A stretch of 64,000 bases of DNA from Streptomyces sp. TLI_146 (GTDB taxonomy: Bacteria; Actinomycetota; Actinomycetes; Streptomycetales; Streptomycetaceae): positions 5,952,001-6,016,000 of the forward strand of contig NZ_PJMX01000001.1 in assembly GCF_002846415.1 (NCBI RefSeq), given 5' to 3'. Below are positions 60,351 to 64,000 of the stretch, in pieces (within the stretch, counting starts at the first letter, position 1; the number at the start of each line of letters is the position of its first letter). The position numbers were made by a program, and so were the translations under genes. The notes beneath the pieces were generated by a model, which ran no database searches, had not been told where the DNA came from, and saw only the letters and a program-made list of their open reading frames with translations.

Positions 60351-62633
60351 CTAGCGCACCGGCAGCGCGTACAGCGTCGCCCCGTGCCACACCACCGCCG
60401 CGTCCGCGCCCGCCGCCACCGCCCGGTAGGTGCCCCGGTCCGCCGACTGCTCCTTGGAGCCCGCGTCCTGGAACTTCCACAGCCGCTCGCCGCTCGCCGC
60501 GTCCAGCGCCGTCACCTGGAACGGGTCGAGCGCCAGGACCGTACGCCCGGACGCGCTCGCCACCGTGCGGGTCTCCACCGGGGTGGTCGGCGCCAGGTCG
60601 GTCGAGCCGACCCACATCTCCCGGCCGTCCGGCGCGGCGACCGCCGCCACCTTGGTGGTGGTGTCGGGGGCGTACACAACGCCCTTGTTCAGAAGGGGAG
60701 TTCCGTAGGTTCCCGCGCCCTTCCCGCGCTGCCAGCGCAGCTTCGTCGTCTCCAGGTCGAACGCCTGGAGGCCGCCGCCCGCCGTGGTGAGCAGTGTGCC
60801 GTCGGGCGACAGCACCGCCGCGTCGGTGGGCAGCACCGCCCCGTACGACCGCGCCCACAGGTCCTTGCCGGTCTTCGGGTCGAGGGCGAAGAACTCCGCG
60901 AGCACCTGCTTGGCGCCCTTCGGCGGGGCGGCGGCGGGGCGCCGCGCGATCAGCCGGCCGCCGACGGCACTCGCCCACTCGAACGTCTCGCCCCGGCCGA
61001 GCGGGCGGCGCCACAGCGTGGTGCGGGTGGCGATGTCGTACGCGTACAGCGCGGTGTCCTTGCCGGTCGTGGCCGTGAACCACACCGTCGTGCCGTCGTG
61101 CGCGCGTACCTCGGGGGTGCCCATGCCGGGTGCGAGCTGGGCGTACGCCACCTTCTGGCGGATCGCGCCGTCCGCCACCGCGAACCAGGTGAAGTCGGTG
61201 GGGCCGACGCCGAACGCCACCGCCGCGTCCGGGCCCGCCGGCTGGAGCTGGGCGAGACCGGCGAGCTCGGGGCGGGTCCAGAGCTGTCTGCCGGTGCGCA
61301 GGTCGACGCCGGTGGGCGTGGCGCCGGGCACGACCAGGACAGCGCCCTGGACGAGCGGGGTGCCGAGGAGCTTGCCGCCGGGCACCGCGTATCCCCAGCG
61401 GGCGGTCGGGGGCGCGCCGGGCACCGGCTGCGGGCGGGCGGCGGGCTTGCTGTCGGCGGCGGGGGCCTTGCCGTCGCCGTCGTCCCCGTCGAACGCCAGC
61501 ACCCCGGCCGCGCCGACCGCGAGCCCGGCCACCGCCGCGAGCCCGGCGGTCAGCAGCGACCGGCGGTCGGCGGCGAGCCGGGAGAGGGCGCCCGCGGGCG
61601 GGGCGGCCCGTGGCGCCTCCTGCGGCGGTACGGGCAGGGGCTGCGGCGCCGACCAGGCGGGCTGCGGGGGAGCCTGCCCGTTCAGGGCCGGGGCGGGCAG
61701 CGGGGCCGCGGGCTGCGGCACCCGGTCGGCCACCACCGGGCCGGGCAACTCCTGGGCCCGCGCGGCCCGTTCCGCGATCGCGGCCGTCAGACGCGGCGGC
61801 AGCCACCCCGCGCCGGGCCCCGGGGCGACCCCGCCGGGGACCAGCTCGGCGGCCACCTCGGCCGGGGCCGGGCGCGACCCGGGCGCCTTGGCCAGACACC
61901 GGCCGAGCAGGGGGCGCAGGGCGGCCGGGACCGGGGTGAGGTCCGGGACCGAGTGCGCGATGCGGTGGGCGGCCGCGTCGGCCGGGCCGGAGTCGAAGGG
62001 ACCCGCTCCCCCGGCCGCGTACGCGAGGAGCATGCCCAGCATGAAGACGTCGGCGGCGGGGCCGGGCTGCTCGCCCGCGACCTGCTCGGGCGTCAGATAG
62101 CCGACGGTGACGCCGAGGCGGCCGCCCTCACCGGCGCTCGCCGCGCTGGCGCCGCCGAGCACGCCGAAGGCGGTGACCAGCGGCCCTTCGGCGGTGAGCA
62201 GCACGACATCGGGGCCCAGGCCCTGGAAGGCCTCGCCGGTCACCGCGTGCGCCCGCTCCAGGGTGGCGGCCAGCGCCGCGCCCAGGGTGCGCACGGCCTC
62301 CTCGGGCAGCGGCCCGGCCAGCGCCACCGCCTCGGCGAGGGTGAGCGCGGCGGTGAACGGGGTGGCCAGCCACGGCAGCCACTCCTCGGGGCCGGTGGCG
62401 AGCACCGGCGGCACCCAGGGCCCGGCGAGCCGCTCGGCGGCCTGCGCCTCGGCGCGGAAACGGGTGCGGAAGGCGGGCAGCGCGGCCAGGTCGGGGCGGG
62501 CGGCGGTGACACAGACCCCGCGCCCGTCCGCCCCGTGGGCGAGATAGACCCGGGCGGTGCCGGTCTCGCGCAGCCTGGCCCGCATCCGGTACGGACCGAG
62601 CTCGCGCGGTTCCTCGGCGGTCAGCGCCTCCAT
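60351..62633 (-). CDS. Membrane pseudokinase with PQQ-type beta-propeller
   Basis: 760 residues from ATG 62633 with GGGGGAG upstream. Residues 10-275 resemble a bacterial Ser/Thr kinase domain (LGPYRMRARLRETGTARVYL), but key residues are lost. The VAVK strand reads VCVTAARP, the HRD-loop position reads GEAFQGLGPDVVLL with no catalytic Asp, and DFG is AFG (155-157). LTPEQVAG and ADVFMLGML are kept. After a Pro-rich linker, a membrane segment (LLTAGLAAVAGLAVGAAGVL) leads to an extracellular propeller with PQQ-like blades (GVDLRTGRQLWTRPEL, ALDPKTGKDLWARSYG, ALDAASGERLWKFQDA). It probably senses or scaffolds rather than phosphorylates. Confidence 0.85.
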   Translation of the reverse strand: MEALTAEEPRELGPYRMRARLRETGTARVYLAHGADGRGVCVTAARPDLAALPAFRTRFRAEAQAAERLAGPWVPPVLATGPEEWLPWLATPFTAALTLAEAVALAGPLPEEAVRTLGAALAATLERAHAVTGEAFQGLGPDVVLLTAEGPLVTAFGVLGGASAASAGEGGRLGVTVGYLTPEQVAGEQPGPAADVFMLGMLLAYAAGGAGPFDSGPADAAAHRIAHSVPDLTPVPAALRPLLGRCLAKAPGSRPAPAEVAAELVPGGVAPGPGAGWLPPRLTAAIAERAARAQELPGPVVADRVPQPAAPLPAPALNGQAPPQPAWSAPQPLPVPPQEAPRAAPPAGALSRLAADRRSLLTAGLAAVAGLAVGAAGVLAFDGDDGDGKAPAADSKPAARPQPVPGAPPTARWGYAVPGGKLLGTPLVQGAVLVVPGATPTGVDLRTGRQLWTRPELAGLAQLQPAGPDAAVAFGVGPTDFTWFAVADGAIRQKVAYAQLAPGMGTPEVRAHDGTTVWFTATTGKDTALYAYDIATRTTLWRRPLGRGETFEWASAVGGRLIARRPAAAPPKGAKQVLAEFFALDPKTGKDLWARSYGAVLPTDAAVLSPDGTLLTTAGGGLQAFDLETTKLRWQRGKGAGTYGTPLLNKGVVYAPDTTTKVAAVAAPDGREMWVGSTDLAPTTPVETRTVASASGRTVLALDPFQVTALDAASGERLWKFQDAGSKEQSADRGTYRAVAAGADAAVVWHGATLYALPVR

Positions 62634-62692
62634 GGTTCAACTCCCCCTGCGGCACGGCGTGGACCAGCGAGCCTATCGCGCCACAGGAGCCC

Positions 62693-62962
62693 CTACGCGC
62701 GCGGCTTCGGCTTGGTCCAGGGCCAGCGGCGCGGCTCGCGCCCCTCCGGGACGTAGGTGTACTTCCAGCCGCGCGGCAGTCCGAGGCGCTTGCCGTGTCC
62801 GGCGGGTTCGCGCCGGTAGGCGTGGACGGTCGGCGGACCGCCGTCGGCGTCCGGGACCGGGACCTCGTACCACTGGGGCGGCTTGTCCGTGGGGCCGACC
62901 AGGACGGGCAGGACGCGCCCGTCGAGGGGCCCGCCCACAAAGAGGGTGTTCTCGCTTCGCAC
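62693..62962 (-). CDS. Conserved hypothetical small protein
   Basis: 89 residues from GTG 62962 (M-RSENTLFVGGPLDGRVLPV). Features are FVGGPLDGRVL and YRREPAGHGKRLGL, followed by a C-terminal Trp/Pro/Lys-rich stretch RRWPWTKPKP. There is no signal or membrane segment. I recognise it only as a Streptomyces-type conserved protein of unknown role. Confidence 0.6.
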   Translation of the reverse strand: MRSENTLFVGGPLDGRVLPVLVGPTDKPPQWYEVPVPDADGGPPTVHAYRREPAGHGKRLGLPRGWKYTYVPEGREPRRWPWTKPKPRA

Positions 62963-63001
62963 GCCTCAAGTGTCACACCGGTGCGGGCCGCGCCGCACGC
63001 G

Positions 63002-63727
63002 TCACAGCAGGTGGGCGGCTTCGGCCAGGACCGGGAGCACCCGGCGGGCGAGGAGTCCGGCCGGGCCGTCGGCGGGCTCCAGGGCCAGCGCGGCCCGGAC
63101 CACGGCGGCCGCCTGCGGGTCGGTGGCGGCGGTCGCGGTGAGCAGGGCCACCAGGTGGTCGACCAGCCAGTCGCGCAGCTCGGGCAGCGGCGGCTGCTTC
63201 TCCTCGTCGAGCCAGATCAGGGAGGCGGCCTCGACCGCCGCGATCCAGGTGCGCACCATCATCCGCAGCCGCGCACCCGGGCTCTCCACCCCCAGGTGGA
63301 GGAGGATCTGCTCGGCGGCGGCCCGGCGCACCTCGTCGACTATCGCGGTCGTCCGGGAGGTCTCGGCGACGCTGCCGCCCTGGAGCAGGGCGGAGAACCC
63401 GGCGTCGTGCTCGTCGACGAAGGCGAGGTAGCGGTCCAGGGCGTGGGTCAGGCGCTCGGTGAGCGGGCCGGTCTGGGGCTGGGCGAAGCAGAGTTCGAGC
63501 TCGTCGGCGGCCGAGCGCAGCGCCGCCTCGTACAACTGCTGCTTGCCGCCCGGGAAGTAGCGGTAGACCAGCGGGCGCGAGACCCCGGCCGCCTCGGCGA
63601 CGTCGTCGAGCGAGACGTCCTCCGGCGCCCGGTGCGCGAAGAGCGACAGCGCGGCGTCGAGGAGCTGGGTGCGGCGCTCCTCGACGCTGAGCCTGCGGTA
63701 CGCGGGGGTGGCGGCCGGTGAGGTCAT
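63002..63727 (-). CDS. TetR family transcriptional regulator
   Basis: 241 residues from ATG 63727 (MTSPAATPAYRRLSVEERRT); the open frame to 63847 begins with low-complexity PF repeats and is rejected. The DNA-binding domain is RTQLLDAALSLFAHRAPEDV, then SLDDVAEAAGVSRPLVYRYF. The ligand/dimer domain includes LDRYLAFVDEHDAGFSALLQ and MVRTWIAAVEAASLIWLDEE. It lies 131 bases downstream of the probable diiron oxygenase gene, in the same direction. Confidence 0.9.
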   Translation of the reverse strand: MTSPAATPAYRRLSVEERRTQLLDAALSLFAHRAPEDVSLDDVAEAAGVSRPLVYRYFPGGKQQLYEAALRSAADELELCFAQPQTGPLTERLTHALDRYLAFVDEHDAGFSALLQGGSVAETSRTTAIVDEVRRAAAEQILLHLGVESPGARLRMMVRTWIAAVEAASLIWLDEEKQPPLPELRDWLVDHLVALLTATAATDPQAAAVVRAALALEPADGPAGLLARRVLPVLAEAAHLL

Positions 63728-63857
63728 ACGGGCAGCGTAATCCCCGGGCCGGCGCTTCAGGCCGGTGCTCGCGCGCGGTTGGCCGGGAGTGAAGGGCCCG
63801 GCGAACGGTTCCGCGAACGGTTCGGGAAAGGGCTCGGTGAAGGGCATGCGGGGCCGG

Positions 63858-64000
63858 TCAGGCCAGCAGACCCGAGCTCTGCCACAGCCGGCGGCCCACG
63901 CCGCGCAGCACGCCGATGTCGTCGAGGAAGTCGGTGAGCCGCCGGGCGCCGTTCTGCATCACCTCGCGCCGGTGGCCGCTGGCCTTCACCTGGGCGACGG
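63858..64000 (-). CDS. C-terminal end of probable AurF-type diiron oxygenase (partial)
   Basis: Only the last 46 complete codons before the TGA at 63858 are in the window: HRREVMQNGARRLTDFLDDI and a Trp near WQSSGLLA at the end. This ending resembles the conserved tail of AurF-type diiron oxygenases that often adjoin a TetR gene in Streptomyces. The catalytic part is outside the window, so the call is tentative. Confidence 0.45.
   Translation of the reverse strand, partial: VAQVKASGHRREVMQNGARRLTDFLDDIGVLRGVGRRLWQSSGLLA

Overview
The window is GC-rich with dense coding on both strands, many GTG/TTG starts, four-base start/stop overlaps and strong GC hairpin terminators. It also carries a conservon (cvnABCD), SARP regulators, a fused 2-oxoglutarate decarboxylase (kgd) and an HspR-type operator before lon. 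Together these point to a Streptomyces or close relative; the 34-64 kb part looks like conserved chromosome core.

Layout. 1-2.6 kb: a cut-off PadR regulator paired with a DUF4097 protein, plus two small conserved proteins. 2.7-14.3 kb: one rightward gene train: Trypco1-type small protein, trypsin-VMAP, MoxR AAA ATPase, SAV_2336-type vWA/helical-repeat protein, an 85-residue peptide with a duplicated core, an FxsB-like radical SAM/SPASM maturase, and a TIR-like/NB-ARC/TPR protein. This resembles the regulated NTPase conflict systems (VMAP ternary and FxSxx-type) known in multicellular bacteria, and the peptide is a candidate cyclophane RiPP precursor.

14.6-34.3 kb: an accessory, cluster-like region with no recognisable core synthase. 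It holds three paralogous membrane acyltransferases, three AhpD-like proteins whose CxxC decays from copy to copy, two FAD aromatic-type hydroxylases, an SDR, an NmrA-like protein, a Tat-type epoxide-hydrolase-like enzyme, an F420/PPOX protein, an MFS exporter, an ECF sigma factor with a SnoaL-like tail, two SARPs, a class I glutamine-amidotransferase-like hydrolase and a hemerythrin protein. Three near-identical promoter-like sites (GTCACATT, with CGTC 16 bases after GTCACA) lie before the sigma gene, the exporter and the third AhpD gene, suggesting one sigma-controlled regulon.

34.4-64 kb: DUF6191 protein, kgd, an OmpR-type two-component pair, a spermidine-synthase-like protein, a rhomboid-like protein, a lipoprotein, a GNAT enzyme, lon, secreted hydrolases (trypsin-like lipoprotein, GH25 lysozyme, M4 metalloprotease), MarR, a PP2C-like phosphatase, the conservon with a styrene/indole-monooxygenase-like enzyme, an NlpC/P60 hydrolase, a pseudokinase/PQQ-propeller protein, TetR, and the tail of a probable AurF-type diiron oxygenase. 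A family of palindromic repeats recurs at about 46.2, 51.9 and 58.8 kb.

All calls come from reading the sequence and its translations; no database search was run.
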